Assembly: GCA_009926625.1 (NCBI GenBank)
Contig: RFON01000025.1
Coordinates: 1 to 40,403, forward strand
Direction of reading: 5' to 3'
DNA: 40,403 nucleotides
From: Planctomycetota bacterium
GTDB lineage: Bacteria > Planctomycetota > Phycisphaerae > Phycisphaerales > SM1A02
Shown here: one piece after another, positions 1 to 9,865 of the stretch
How the letters are laid out: every line of letters begins with the position of its first letter
How positions within the stretch are numbered: the first letter of the stretch is position 1
Translations under genes and position numbers: made by a program
The notes under the pieces: generated by a model
Seen by the model: only the letters and a program-made list of their open reading frames with translations
The model's database searches: none
What the model was told of the DNA's origin: nothing

Positions 1-2018
1 CCATCCGCCGCATCGCTGCTCTCGACGCCCACGCCCGCGATCTCGCGCAGGAAACCGCTCTCGATTGCCCGCTCTTGAAACCCGCGCACCGTTCGCGAAG
101 CGCATGTGGTCAGCAGCAGGTGGCGACGAGCGCGCGTGATGCCCACATAGAGGAGGCGGCGTTCCTCCTCCACTGCATCTGGACTGCCGAGTGAGCGCGC
201 ATGAGGCAGGAGTCCCTCCACAAGGCCGATGATGCAGATGCTGTCGAACTCGAGCCCCTTCGATGCGTGCAGCGTCATCAATGTGACCGCACCCTTCTCG
301 GGATCGACTGCGTCCGCATCCGCCACGAGCGCCACGGACTGCAGGAACGACCGCAGCGCATCGCCGAGCGTCGGCGGCGCCGCGGCGGGATCCTCATCGG
401 GAAGTTCGTGCATCGCCGCCGCATTGGCGACTTCCGTCACATTCGCTTCGCGCTCGGCACCTTCCTCTTCGGTTTCGGCACTCGCCGCAGCCGCGCGCCC
501 AAGACCCGTTTCGAGCAGCACGCGCGACACGAATCCGCCGAGATTTGCTGCGGGCTTTACATCGAGTTCTGAACGCGCGCGCGCGATGAGCGCCACGAAC
601 CCGTCGATGGACTTCGCGGTGCGCTCGGCGATGCCGAGGCTGCGCGCCTGCTGCATGGCGTCGATCAGCGCGACTCGCCGAAGCGCTGCAGCATTGCCGA
701 TCCGCTGCATGGTTGTTCCGCCGATGCCGCGCGCGGGCACATTCACGATGCGCTGCAGCGAGACTTCGTCGAGTGGGTTCGCGATGAGGCGCAGATAGGC
801 CAGCGCATCGCGCACCTCGCGGCGTTCGAAGAATGCCGTCCCCCGCGCAATGATGCAGGGAATGTTGCGGCGGCGCAGCGCATCCTCCACTACGCGGGTG
901 AGGGCGTTCATCCGCATGAGCACCGCCATCTCGCGCAGCGGCGTGCCCTGCGCCTGCAGGTGCTCGATGGAATCCGCCACGCGCTCGGCCTCAGCCACTT
1001 CGCTGTCGAGGCGCACCACTTCGACCGCAGCGCCGTCGCCGAGCGCCGTGTGCAGCTCCTTGTGCCGCCGCTTGCCGTTGTGCACGATCAGCCGCGCCGC
1101 GGCCGCCACGATGTGCCCTGTGGAACGGAAGTTCTCGCCGAGCGGCACGATGACCGCTCGCGGGAAATGCTCCTCGAACTCGAGAATGTTGCTGAGATCG
1201 GCGCCGCGCCACCCGTAAATGGATTGGTCTGGATCGCCCACGACGCAGATGTTGCGGTGCTGCTGCGCGAGCAGGCTGGCGATGACGAACTGCGAGTGAT
1301 TCGTGTCCTGATACTCATCGACGAGAATGTCCGAGTAACGCTGCTGCAACTCCGTGCGCAGTGCTGCGTCGTCGCGCAGCATGCGTGCGCATCGCGTGAG
1401 CAGGTCGTCGAAATCCAGCGCGTTCTGCCGCGCCACTTCGCGCTCGTATGCGGCATGCACCTTGGCCACCGTGCGCTCGAGGAAATCATGGGCATTCGCA
1501 GCGTGTTCCGCTGCATTCCACAGCTGATTCTTCGCCTTGGAGATGTGCGCGGCAACCGTCGAGGCATGCCACTGCTTTGGATCGAGACCCGAATCGGAGA
1601 TCGCTTGACGCAGCGCCGTCGCCGCATCGTCCGCATCGAGGATCGAGAAGTCCTCGCGCAGCGGCGCAGTGCCGAGTCCCGCGGCGAGCGATGATGCGCC
1701 GTAGCGGCGCAGCAACTGCGCGGAAAACGCGTGAAATGTGCTGATGGTTGGTCCACCGCGCCCCATCGCGCGGCTGCCGCACAGCGATTCGACGCGGGTG
1801 CGCATTTCGCGTGCGGCCTTGTTCGAGAAGGTCAACGCGAGAACCGACCATGCTGGCATTCCCTGCGCAATGCGCGCTGCAATTCGCCGCGAGATCACGC
1901 GTGTCTTGCCCGACCCAGGGCCAGCGAGCACGAGCAGCGGACCGTTCCCGTGCTCCACTGCCGCTCGCTGCTGCGGCGTCAATCCGTCGAGGCACGCGGA
2001 GAGCGAATCGAGTTCCAC
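1..2018 (-). CDS. UvrD/PcrA-type superfamily 1A DNA helicase, C-terminus cut by window edge
   Basis: ATP-dependent 3'-5' DNA helicase of the UvrD/Rep/PcrA family, acting in DNA repair and replication-fork maintenance. About 672 residues are visible and no stop is reached. From a GTG start the N-terminus carries a Q-motif (LTPQQ, about residue 13), Walker A GPGSGKT (33-39), motif Ia (TFSNKAA), the Walker B DEYQD (234-238), and GDPDQSIYGWRG (261-272). Further on are the motif V-like TLHASKGLEF and motif VI YVGITRAR near the left edge. All helicase motifs are intact and in order. The missing part would be the last ~50-100 residues. The GTG at 2018 was chosen because the Q-motif follows it at the usual distance; a TTG lies further upstream. 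It is divergent from dcd. UvrD and PcrA cannot be separated from this sequence. Confidence 0.93.
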   Translation of the reverse strand, partial: MELDSLSACLDGLTPQQRAAVEHGNGPLLVLAGPGSGKTRVISRRIAARIAQGMPAWSVLALTFSNKAAREMRTRVESLCGSRAMGRGGPTISTFHAFSAQLLRRYGASSLAAGLGTAPLREDFSILDADDAATALRQAISDSGLDPKQWHASTVAAHISKAKNQLWNAAEHAANAHDFLERTVAKVHAAYEREVARQNALDFDDLLTRCARMLRDDAALRTELQQRYSDILVDEYQDTNHSQFVIASLLAQQHRNICVVGDPDQSIYGWRGADLSNILEFEEHFPRAVIVPLGENFRSTGHIVAAAARLIVHNGKRRHKELHTALGDGAAVEVVRLDSEVAEAERVADSIEHLQAQGTPLREMAVLMRMNALTRVVEDALRRRNIPCIIARGTAFFERREVRDALAYLRLIANPLDEVSLQRIVNVPARGIGGTTMQRIGNAAALRRVALIDAMQQARSLGIAERTAKSIDGFVALIARARSELDVKPAANLGGFVSRVLLETGLGRAAAASAETEEEGAEREANVTEVANAAAMHELPDEDPAAAPPTLGDALRSFLQSVALVADADAVDPEKGAVTLMTLHASKGLEFDSICIIGLVEGLLPHARSLGSPDAVEEERRLLYVGITRARRHLLLTTCASRTVRGFQERAIESGFLREIAGVGVESSDAAD

Positions 2019-2284
2019 GATCGCGAGTCTAGGGATGTGCCCCGCAAGGTCCGACAACCTCTCCACAGCGCGCGCAAACGGCGAGAACCCGCCATCGATT
2101 TCCCAAGTTGCCGTCCCTTCAAGGGGTTATGGGCAGTGTGCCGATATCTCCACAGACCTACCACTGATTGTGGTGGCTCGCCCCTTGTCACCCCAAGATG
2201 TTGGGGTATCGTTTGAGCGGCATCCCGTCGTGTGGGTGTTGCAGCAGTCAGATGAAGTGCCTTCGGGCAGCGGGAGATTTCCAG

Positions 2285-2881
2285 ATGGGCATTCTGTGCG
2301 ACACACAAATCCGCGAACTCGTGGGCATCGAACCGTTCGAAGAGAGCCGCAAGCGAAGCGGCGTCATTTCATACGGCGTTTCCAGCTACGGCTATGACGT
2401 TCGTGTTGGAACGCAGTTCAAGATCTTCACCAACGCCACCAGCGGCGGCGTGGCGGTCGTCGATCCGAAGAACTTCTCGAACGACCTCTTCATCTCAATC
2501 GACACGGAGCAGACGGGGCGTGACCATGTCATCATCCCGCCGAACTCATTTGCGCTCGCGGAGACCGTCGAGGTCTTCTCGGTGCCGCGTGATGTGCTCG
2601 CAGTGTGCGTGGGAAAGAGCACCTACGCACGCTGCGGCATCATCGTCAATGTCACACCCCTCGAGCCCGAGTGGCGCGGAAAGGTGACCATCGAAATCTC
2701 CAACACCACCCCGCTCCCAGCGCGGATCTACGCCAATGAAGGCATCGCCCAGATGCTCTTCCTCAAGGCGGATCGCATCTGCGCCGTCAGCTACGCCGAC
2801 AAGGGCGGCAAGTATCAGGACCAGCGGGGACTGACCCTGCCCCGCGTCGACGGCAACTCCAACCTTCCACATTCACCCTGA
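2285..2881 (+). CDS. dcd: dCTP deaminase
   Basis: Deaminates dCTP to dUTP, feeding dTMP synthesis. The 198-residue length is normal for the family (~190). Family features seen are [10 protein letters not shown] near residue 28, GKSTYARCG (the Ser/Arg phosphate-binding segment), and the active-site stretch [12 protein letters not shown], whose Glu is the expected catalytic base, followed by a C-terminal [11 protein letters not shown]. The ATG at 2285 is preceded by GGGAGA at good distance; the reading frame stays open upstream but that part lacks family similarity. The ribonucleotide reductase starts ~100 bp downstream on the same strand, so the two deoxynucleotide-supply genes are probably co-expressed. 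Confidence 0.93.
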   Translation: MGILCDTQIRELVGIEPFEESRKRSGVISYGVSSYGYDVRVGTQFKIFTNATSGGVAVVDPKNFSNDLFISIDTEQTGRDHVIIPPNSFALAETVEVFSVPRDVLAVCVGKSTYARCGIIVNVTPLEPEWRGKVTIEISNTTPLPARIYANEGIAQMLFLKADRICAVSYADKGGKYQDQRGLTLPRVDGNSNLPHSP

Positions 2882-2982
2882 GCGCATCGTCCCCGTCGGT
2901 GCCGTCCGTGCAGGGCGGTTCCGTCACCACGTCATCCAATTCCATTCATTCAATTCAAACCCCGTTCAAGCAGGACGCACAC

Positions 2983-5900
2983 ATGAAGATCGAACGCCGC
3001 TTCACCACCGCAGACAAGGATGTCTACAGCACCACCGAGTGGACAACCCGCACGAGCAAGATCAAGAACCCGGACGGTTCGACGGTCTTTGCGATGGACG
3101 ATGCGCAGATCCCCAAGGAGTGGAGCCAACTCGCGACGGACATCGTCGTCAGCAAGTACTTCCGCAAGGCGGGCGTTCCCACGCTGCAGGATGACGGCAG
3201 CATCACCCACGGGCCCGAGCGATCGGTGAAGCAGGTCGTCCACCGACTCGCGGGCTGCTGGAGGCACTGGGGCGAGACGCACGGCTACTTCGACTCGCCC
3301 GCAGACGCACAGGCGTTCTACGACGAACTGGCATTCATGCTCGTGCACCAGATGGCCGCGCCCAACAGTCCGCAGTGGTTCAACACGGGACTCGCCTGGG
3401 CGTACGGGATCAACGGTCCAGCGCAGGGGCACTGGATCGCCGATCATCGCACGGGTGCCGTGTCTCGTGCGCCCGATGCGTACACGCATCCGCAGCCACA
3501 CGCATGCTTCATCCAGTCCGTGAATGATGACCTCGTCAACGAAGGTGGCATCATGGACCTCTGGGTGCGTGAAGCGCGCCTGTTCAAGTACGGCTCGGGC
3601 ACCGGTACGAACTTCTCGAGCCTCCGCGGGGAGAACGAGTCCCTGTCGGGCGGCGGCAAGAGTTCCGGCCTGATGAGCTTCCTGCGCATCGGCGACCGCG
3701 CCGCGGGTGCGATCAAGTCGGGTGGCACGACACGCCGCGCCGCGAAGATGTGCTGCCTCGATGTGGATCACCCTGACATCGAGGCATTCGTCAACTGGAA
3801 GGTGCGCGAAGAGATCAAGGTTGCCGCGCTCGTCGAAGGAATGAAGCACCTGCAGGAGAAGCAGCGTGCCGTCGCGGAGCGGCTCGGGCTCACGCTCGAC
3901 TACGACTTCAACGGCGAGTCGTACTACTCCGTCAGCGGGCAGAACTCCAACAACTCCGTCCGCCTGAGCGATGCATTCATGGATGCGGTGCAAGGCGATA
4001 CGAGTTGGACGCTTCGCCGCCGCACCGATGGGAATGTGGCGAAGGAGATCAACGCACGCGACCTCTGGGCACAGATCAATGAAGCGGCATGGCACTGCGC
4101 CGACCCCGGGGTGCAGTACGACTCGACGATCAATGCCTGGCACACCTGCCCCGCAGGCGGCCGCATCAACGCCTCGAATCCATGCAGCGAGTACATGTTC
4201 CTCGACAACACCGCGTGCAACCTTGCGTCGATCAATCTGCTGAAGTTCTACGACTCGCGCACGCGAACCTTCGACATCGTTGGCTATGAGCACGCGATCA
4301 ACCTGTGGACCGTCGTGCTCGAAATCTCCGTCCTCATGGCGAGCTTCCCATCGCGCGAGATCGCGGAACTCTCCTGGCGCTACCGCACCCTCGGTCTCGG
4401 CTACGCCAATCTCGGCGCCATGCTGATGCAGGCGGGCATTCCGTACGACAGCGCCGAGGGGCGCGCGATCTGCGGCGCACTGTCGAGCATCCTGACGGGG
4501 CGCTCGTACGCAGCGAGCGCGCGACTTGCCGAGGAGCATGGTGCGTTTGCCGGCTTCGACGACAACCGTGAGCACATGCTGCGCGTCATTCGCAACCACC
4601 GCCGAGCGGCGCATGGCGTGGCGCGCGAGAGCGATGCCTACGAGGGACTGCGCGCTCGTCCGGTCCCGATCGACCACGCGCTGTTCGCATCGAATCGCAT
4701 CAACATGGTGAACGCCGACGACCTGATCCGCTCGGCGACCCAGTCCTGGGACGAGGCGCTCGCGCTCGGGGAGCGCTTCGGCTATCGCAACGCGCAGGTG
4801 ACCGTCATTGCGCCGACAGGCACGATCGGACTCCTGATGGACTGCGACACGACCGGCGTCGAACCGGACTTTGCACTGACCAAGTTCAAGAAGCTCGCGG
4901 GCGGCGGTTACTTCAAGATCGCCAACCAGTCGCTTCGTCCCGCGCTTGCCGCCCTCGGCTACGAAGCCAACGAGATCGACGACATCCTGCAGTATGTGAT
5001 GGGTTCGCTGACGCTTGACGAGCCAATCCCTGCTGCATCGGGAGCGTCCTCCGCTTTCGCTTCCTCCGTCACACTGCGCGAACTGTTGGTGCAGCGCGGG
5101 TTCGCCAGCGACGAGCTCGTCAAGATCGAGAACAGCCTCCCGACCGTGTTCGAACTCAGCTTCGCATTCAGCGCATGGTCCATGCCGGACCGCGTTCTCA
5201 CGGGGCTCGGTCTGGATCCCGCAGCAGCACGCGCGAACGAGCGGTTCAACGGACTTCGCGCGCTTGGGCTCACCAGCGCGCAGATCGAAGCGCTCAACCG
5301 CACGATCTGCGGGACGCAAACCGTCGAAGGTGCACCACACTTGCGCAGCGAGCACCTGCCGGTGTTCGACTGCGCCAACCGCTGCGGATCGATCGGCACT
5401 CGCTTCATCCATCCGCATGGCCACATCCTCATGATGGCGGCGGCGCAACCATTCATCTCAGGCGCGATCTCCAAGACGATCAACCTCCCACACGAGGCGA
5501 ATGTCAGTGAGATCGGCGACTGCTACAAGCTGTCGTGGGAACTGGGGCTGAAGGCCAACGCGCTCTACCGAGACGGATCGAAGCTCAGCCAGCCGCTCTC
5601 CACCAAGTCCGACGCGTCGGACCACGCGGAGGAGGCGGACATTGAAGGACTCGAGCAGTCCAACGACGCTCCAGCGGTCGTGGCCGCCGCACCGCAGATC
5701 GTCGAGCGCGTTGTCGAGCGTGTGGTCGTACGCGAAGTCGAGCGCGTGGTGGAGAAGGTGATCGAGCGGCCGCTGCGCCGTCGACTGCAGGACACCCGCA
5801 ATTCCCGAACCCACAAGTTCAATGTGGCTGGACACGAGGGCTACCTCATCGTCGGTTTGTACGAGGACGGTCGACCTGGCGAACTGTTCATCACGATGGC

Positions 5901-6588
5901 GAAGGAGGGTTCCACCATCGGTGGGCTCATGGACTCGCTCGGCACCGCCATCAGCGTGGCGCTGCAGTACGGCGTTCCCGTCGAGAGCCTCGTCACCAAG
6001 TTTGCCCACCAACGCTTCGAGCCCATGGGAATGACCAGCAACAAGGACATCCCGATCGCCAAGAGCCTCGTGGACTACATCTTCCGCTGGCTCGGCATGG
6101 AGTTCATCGCTGGCTACCGCGACGCGAACGCACCGAAGCCCTATCCGCAATCCGTGCCGGCGAGCCTCGAGCCCGCGCGCGAGTCAATCATCGAAACCCG
6201 CATCACGGAGGAAAGCACTGCATGCACCAGCACACGCTTCACATCCGGCGGCGATGGCACCACCTCGGTGTCCAACCCGCTTATGCCAACAACCGCCGCC
6301 GAGGAGAAGACCGTCGCGAACCATTCGCGCAGCGGACCCGAGGCGACATCACTGAATCCTTCGCTCTTTGGCGAGACGCCAGAGGATCATTCGTCACTCC
6401 GTGTGACGACGATCATCGTCGAAGGAGGCGAGATGCGAGCCGTCGCCCCGTCGTTGTCGGCACTTGACGAGGCGAACGCGCAACTCATGGGCGACGCACC
6501 AGCGTGTGATGTCTGCGGAACGATCACCGTCCGCAACGGCACCTGCTATCGGTGCATGAATTGTGGGCACAGCATGGGATGCAGCTGA
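2983..6588 (+). CDS. nrdJ: Adenosylcobalamin-dependent (class II) ribonucleotide reductase
   Basis: Reduces ribonucleotides to deoxyribonucleotides using a B12-generated thiyl radical. It has 1201 residues, matching the long NrdJ form. The predicted cysteines are C175 (HACFIQSV), C401 within NPCSE, where E403 is the catalytic Glu, and C412 (NTACNLAS). The 11-residue C401-C412 spacing equals that of C408/C419 in the Lactobacillus enzyme. PTGTIGLLMDCDTTGVEPD follows. Around residues 905-936 is a Val/Glu/Arg-rich linker of repeated VERVV units, then a TSCPD-type domain (GRPGELFI, GLMDSLG) and a C-terminal Cys-rich tail (CDVCG, CYRCMNCG) like a zinc ribbon or redox tail. The ATG at 2983 has AGGA upstream; an ATG 84 bp earlier is in frame but its extension looks non-homologous. 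No intein was seen. Confidence 0.95.
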   Translation: MKIERRFTTADKDVYSTTEWTTRTSKIKNPDGSTVFAMDDAQIPKEWSQLATDIVVSKYFRKAGVPTLQDDGSITHGPERSVKQVVHRLAGCWRHWGETHGYFDSPADAQAFYDELAFMLVHQMAAPNSPQWFNTGLAWAYGINGPAQGHWIADHRTGAVSRAPDAYTHPQPHACFIQSVNDDLVNEGGIMDLWVREARLFKYGSGTGTNFSSLRGENESLSGGGKSSGLMSFLRIGDRAAGAIKSGGTTRRAAKMCCLDVDHPDIEAFVNWKVREEIKVAALVEGMKHLQEKQRAVAERLGLTLDYDFNGESYYSVSGQNSNNSVRLSDAFMDAVQGDTSWTLRRRTDGNVAKEINARDLWAQINEAAWHCADPGVQYDSTINAWHTCPAGGRINASNPCSEYMFLDNTACNLASINLLKFYDSRTRTFDIVGYEHAINLWTVVLEISVLMASFPSREIAELSWRYRTLGLGYANLGAMLMQAGIPYDSAEGRAICGALSSILTGRSYAASARLAEEHGAFAGFDDNREHMLRVIRNHRRAAHGVARESDAYEGLRARPVPIDHALFASNRINMVNADDLIRSATQSWDEALALGERFGYRNAQVTVIAPTGTIGLLMDCDTTGVEPDFALTKFKKLAGGGYFKIANQSLRPALAALGYEANEIDDILQYVMGSLTLDEPIPAASGASSAFASSVTLRELLVQRGFASDELVKIENSLPTVFELSFAFSAWSMPDRVLTGLGLDPAAARANERFNGLRALGLTSAQIEALNRTICGTQTVEGAPHLRSEHLPVFDCANRCGSIGTRFIHPHGHILMMAAAQPFISGAISKTINLPHEANVSEIGDCYKLSWELGLKANALYRDGSKLSQPLSTKSDASDHAEEADIEGLEQSNDAPAVVAAAPQIVERVVERVVVREVERVVEKVIERPLRRRLQDTRNSRTHKFNVAGHEGYLIVGLYEDGRPGELFITMAKEGSTIGGLMDSLGTAISVALQYGVPVESLVTKFAHQRFEPMGMTSNKDIPIAKSLVDYIFRWLGMEFIAGYRDANAPKPYPQSVPASLEPARESIIETRITEESTACTSTRFTSGGDGTTSVSNPLMPTTAAEEKTVANHSRSGPEATSLNPSLFGETPEDHSSLRVTTIIVEGGEMRAVAPSLSALDEANAQLMGDAPACDVCGTITVRNGTCYRCMNCGHSMGCS

Positions 6589-6863
6589 TGCCCTTCACCG
6601 ACCACTGGGTCATGCGCCCGCCGTCTCCGACGACGCATGACCCGTGCACCATCGCAGCGAATCTCGCCGAGGTCCACCGTGACCAGCTGGCAAGAGAAAG
6701 GAACGTCCGTGCCCAGGCCGAATCCGCATGGAAAAGGCGGATCCTGGTCCCCTCGTCGTAGGCGGGGAGAAACCTGCAGACACAGGGAGCCCGGCCACGA
6801 GTGGGCCAGGCAAGATCGCTGCGAATGCCATACGGAGGCCAGGACGGTCCCCGTCGGAAGTAC

Positions 6864-6898
6864 CCCGCCGCGGTGCATGTGCGCCGCGGCGGGTTTTT
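6864..6898 (+). terminator. Rho-independent terminator after nrdJ
   Basis: Perfect 10-bp stem CCCGCCGCGG / CCGCGGCGGG with a 10-nt loop, followed by TTTTT. It lies 275 bp after the nrdJ stop, so either nrdJ has a long 3' UTR or a small RNA ends here. It also separates nrdJ from the DUF3754 gene. Confidence 0.88.
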
Positions 6899-6934
6899 CA
6901 TTTCCATCATCGGCCGAGCCGTACATTGCGCCGC

Positions 6935-8185
6935 ATGGTTGCATCGACGGCTGCCGATCAGCGCCCGACCGTTCCATCGGCCTCCGCGCCGTCCTCGCGA
7001 AATCGTCGCATCCCGATCTCGCTTGAACGCATCCGCGATCGACTCGGCCCACCCGAAAACGAACACTCCGCGAAGATCGAGCGGCTGCTGCATGTGATGC
7101 TGCGCGCCGAAGTCGACCAGCAGGCGGGGGCGATGCGCCGGGAACTGGATCGGCTCCTTCATCCGCAGGAGCACGCGATGACGGCGCACGACTGCGATGT
7201 TGCGAGCGCGCGACTCCTCGCGCAGATTCGTCACGCGCTCAGCCGAGCCAACTTCAACGAGGAGGACGAAGGCGTGATGCACGGCGCACTTGCTGCGCAG
7301 TCGCTCGTCGACCTCAAGACGCACCTCGACCGGTCAACCTGGCGGCGCGCGCTGATCTGCACCCGCGGGCGAACGGAGACGACCATCGAAGTTCGCCGCT
7401 GGTTCGGCCTCCGCCGCATCCAACTCCAGTGCACCCTCGTTCGCACACTCTTCGTCTACATCGAACATGTTCCGCGTCAACGGGGCAACGCACAAAGCGG
7501 TCTGAATCCTCCCCGCTTCTATGTGCGACTCTTCGAGAACATCCCCGTGGCGGACATCGACATGGTGATGCCCGATTGCCGTGTCCGCATGTCCTGGTTC
7601 GATCGAGCCATGATGTTCGGCCCAGCGATCTTCGCGGTGATCGGCATCAGCACGGTCATCAAGGGCAGTTGGGACGCGCTGGTCCTCCATACGCGGCATC
7701 TCGCTGGCCTCGATCCCGTGGCGCCGGCCATTCCAGGCGGCGCGCTCGCGGCCATCGGCGGCGGATTCCTGGCACTCGCACTCTGGGGTTGGACGCAGTT
7801 CGGGCGTTGGCAGCGCATGCACCTTCGATACCTGAAGATCCTCTCGGACATCGTGATGTACCGCCTGTGCGACCGCGACATGGGTGCCGTCAACCAAGTT
7901 CTCGACGAGGCCGGCGAAGAAGAGACGAAGGAGGCGCTGCTTGCGCTGCGCTCGCTCCGAGTCGAAGGTCCCTGCACCGAATCGGAACTCGATGAACGCA
8001 TTGAACGCTGGCTCCGCAACACCTTCGCAGTCGACATCGACTTCGAAGTGGACGATGCACTGGCCAAACTCATTCGGCTCGGGCTCGTCGAACGCACGGG
8101 CAGAACCTACGCCGCAAATCCCCCTGAGCAATCGCTCGCGCAGATGCAACAGCATTGGAACGCCCTCGGAGGTCTCACCACATGA
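6935..8185 (+). CDS. DUF3754-like membrane protein
   Basis: 416 residues, no known biochemical function. Similarity to the DUF3754 (TMEM143-like) family is judged from the middle segment NIPVADIDMVMPDCRVRM, two hydrophobic helices (about residues 227-247 and 267-285), and a later conserved segment, VLDEAGEEETKEALLALRSL. The N-terminal half is soluble and arginine-rich. The frame is open further upstream, but the terminator at 6864-6898 lies inside that extension, so the ATG at 6935 is preferred. Its stop overlaps the next gene's start (ATGA), so the two are translationally coupled. Confidence 0.7.
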   Translation: MVASTAADQRPTVPSASAPSSRNRRIPISLERIRDRLGPPENEHSAKIERLLHVMLRAEVDQQAGAMRRELDRLLHPQEHAMTAHDCDVASARLLAQIRHALSRANFNEEDEGVMHGALAAQSLVDLKTHLDRSTWRRALICTRGRTETTIEVRRWFGLRRIQLQCTLVRTLFVYIEHVPRQRGNAQSGLNPPRFYVRLFENIPVADIDMVMPDCRVRMSWFDRAMMFGPAIFAVIGISTVIKGSWDALVLHTRHLAGLDPVAPAIPGGALAAIGGGFLALALWGWTQFGRWQRMHLRYLKILSDIVMYRLCDRDMGAVNQVLDEAGEEETKEALLALRSLRVEGPCTESELDERIERWLRNTFAVDIDFEVDDALAKLIRLGLVERTGRTYAANPPEQSLAQMQQHWNALGGLTT

Positions 8186-8697
8186 CGCTCATCCCACGGA
8201 CCGCACACCCCAACATGCTGCTCCACCCCCGTCGAATTCACACCTGTGGTCGCCTCGCCACCCCGAAGCAGTGCATGGCAGCGGCGCTCGCGGCATCCTG
8301 CCTGATGCTCTCGGCATCGCTCATCGGCTGCGACGGTCGGCCGTGGGCTCATTCGACCTCGCCGAGCGGCCCGCAGTCCACGGCCATTCCACCGATCAGG
8401 CATGTCGTCCTCATCAAACTGAATGACCCCGCAGATCGCGCTGCGTGCGAAGCCGACGCGCGGCAGCGGATCGCGGCCACCAAGCTCGCGCGGTCACTCT
8501 TCATTGGAACGCCCGTCGACATCGGACGCACGACCGTGGACGGCAGCTACGACCTCGCGCTGGATATGTCCTTCGACTCCGTCGCGGACTACCGCAGTTA
8601 CCTGGAGCACCCAGAGCATCAGGCACTCGTCAACGACTGGAAACCGAAGTTCCGCGAGATGCGCGTCTACGACTTCGGCACCGCCGCGACCAAGTAA
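8182..8697 (+). CDS. Dabb (stress-responsive A/B barrel) lipoprotein
   Basis: 171 residues. A signal peptide with a lipobox (SLIGC) is followed by a Ser/Pro linker and a Dabb domain: IRHVVLIKL, a central GRTTVDGSYDLALDMSF and the C-terminal YLEHPEHQALVNDWKP. Dabb proteins are small dimeric alpha/beta barrels. Cytosolic members are stress-linked or cyclases; a lipidated one is expected to face the periplasm. The start overlaps the DUF3754 stop by 4 nt. Function is not inferable beyond the fold. Confidence 0.82.
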   Translation: MTLIPRTAHPNMLLHPRRIHTCGRLATPKQCMAAALAASCLMLSASLIGCDGRPWAHSTSPSGPQSTAIPPIRHVVLIKLNDPADRAACEADARQRIAATKLARSLFIGTPVDIGRTTVDGSYDLALDMSFDSVADYRSYLEHPEHQALVNDWKPKFREMRVYDFGTAATK

Positions 8698-8774
8698 AAA
8701 CCAAGGAAAGACCAAGGAAAGGCAACGAAGGAAACGCCTCCCCCCGTTGCCGCTCGCTGCACTTTCGAGGTTCG

Positions 8775-9773
8775 CTAGAGACGGCGCGATACTTCATCGA
8801 CTTCGTCGCGGCTGCCAAGCACGAGCGGCACGCGTTGGTGCAACTTCGTCGGCTGCACATCGAGCGTCGCCACCGCGCCGCTGATGCTCGCGCCGCCCGC
8901 CTGCTCAACGATCATCGCCATGGGGTTCGCCTCGTACAGCAGGCGCAACTTGCCGTCTGGATGCGTCAGGGTTGGTGGGTACAGGAAGACGCCGCCGCTG
9001 ATGAGGATGCGGTGCACATCCGCCACGAGACTGCCGATGTAACGCGAGGAATAGCCGCTGTGGTGCGCCCACTCGAGGTACTCGCGGTACCCCAGCGGAA
9101 ACGACGACGAATACGCCTCATTGACGGAGTAGACCTTCTTGCGCGGCGGGATCCGAAGCCCCTGCTTGACGCGGATGAACGAACCGACGAACGGATCAAG
9201 TTCAAAGAGATCCACGCCCGAACCCGTCGTGATCACGAAGGCGGTCGACGGTCCGTAGAGGATGTAACCAGCGGCAACCTGCTGCCGACCCGGCTGGCAC
9301 ACGGTGCGTTCGGCGGACTCGATCAGCGGATCATTGCGAAGGATCGTGAAGATGGTGCCGATGGCGCCATTCGTATCAAGCGTGCTGCTCCCGTCGAGCG
9401 GATCAAACAGCACGCAGTACTTGCCGCCGTCGTGCCCACGACGCAGGATCGTCGGCTCCTCATCCTCTTCGCTTGCAAGCACGGCGATCGATGCGCGCGA
9501 TCCGAGGCAGCGCATCAGGATCTCGTTGGCGATCACATCCATCCGCTGCTGGCTTTCCCCCTGCACATTCGAAGTGCCCTCTTCGCCGAGCGCACCCTCG
9601 AGGCGCGCGCGCCGCACACGATGCGCGATCGCCTTGCCCGCGAGCGAAATCGCGCTGACGATCCAAGAGAAATCGCCGCTCGCACCTGGGTGCCTCGACT
9701 CCTCCGACAGGATGTGGCTCTGCAGCGAGAAGAGGTTGCTTGTGCTCGATGACTGATCTGCCACCATCGGCAT
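8775..9773 (-). CDS. fbp: Class I fructose-1,6-bisphosphatase
   Basis: Hydrolyses fructose-1,6-bisphosphate to fructose-6-phosphate in gluconeogenesis. 332 residues, the usual length. Diagnostic motifs are the metal-binding ASEEDEEP and DPLDGSS (about residues 124-130), the substrate-binding NEAYSSSF, the YIGSLVADVHR stretch and the C-terminal KLRLLYEANPMA with EQAGG. It is divergent from the thiolase gene with ~90 bp between the starts, and convergent with the Dabb gene. An alternative Met lies two codons into the protein. Confidence 0.96.
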   Translation of the reverse strand: MPMVADQSSSTSNLFSLQSHILSEESRHPGASGDFSWIVSAISLAGKAIAHRVRRARLEGALGEEGTSNVQGESQQRMDVIANEILMRCLGSRASIAVLASEEDEEPTILRRGHDGGKYCVLFDPLDGSSTLDTNGAIGTIFTILRNDPLIESAERTVCQPGRQQVAAGYILYGPSTAFVITTGSGVDLFELDPFVGSFIRVKQGLRIPPRKKVYSVNEAYSSSFPLGYREYLEWAHHSGYSSRYIGSLVADVHRILISGGVFLYPPTLTHPDGKLRLLYEANPMAMIVEQAGGASISGAVATLDVQPTKLHQRVPLVLGSRDEVDEVSRRL

Positions 9774-9865
9774 TGAACCACAAAACCCGCCGCTCCGCCG
9801 CTATCCTCCGTCCCCCTGTCCGCGCCGAACTGCGGCGCGGCACGCATCCATCTTGGAGTCCAACC

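Noticed and set aside
120-180. Suspected frameshift at the end of the UvrD-like helicase
   Set aside because: Re-reading the strand gave an intact motif VI (YVGITRAR); the first reading dropped a base.
2950-5448. 832-codon open frame antisense to nrdJ
   Set aside because: Low-complexity Arg/Val/Asp-rich product with no family features; a by-product of high GC codon bias opposite a real gene.
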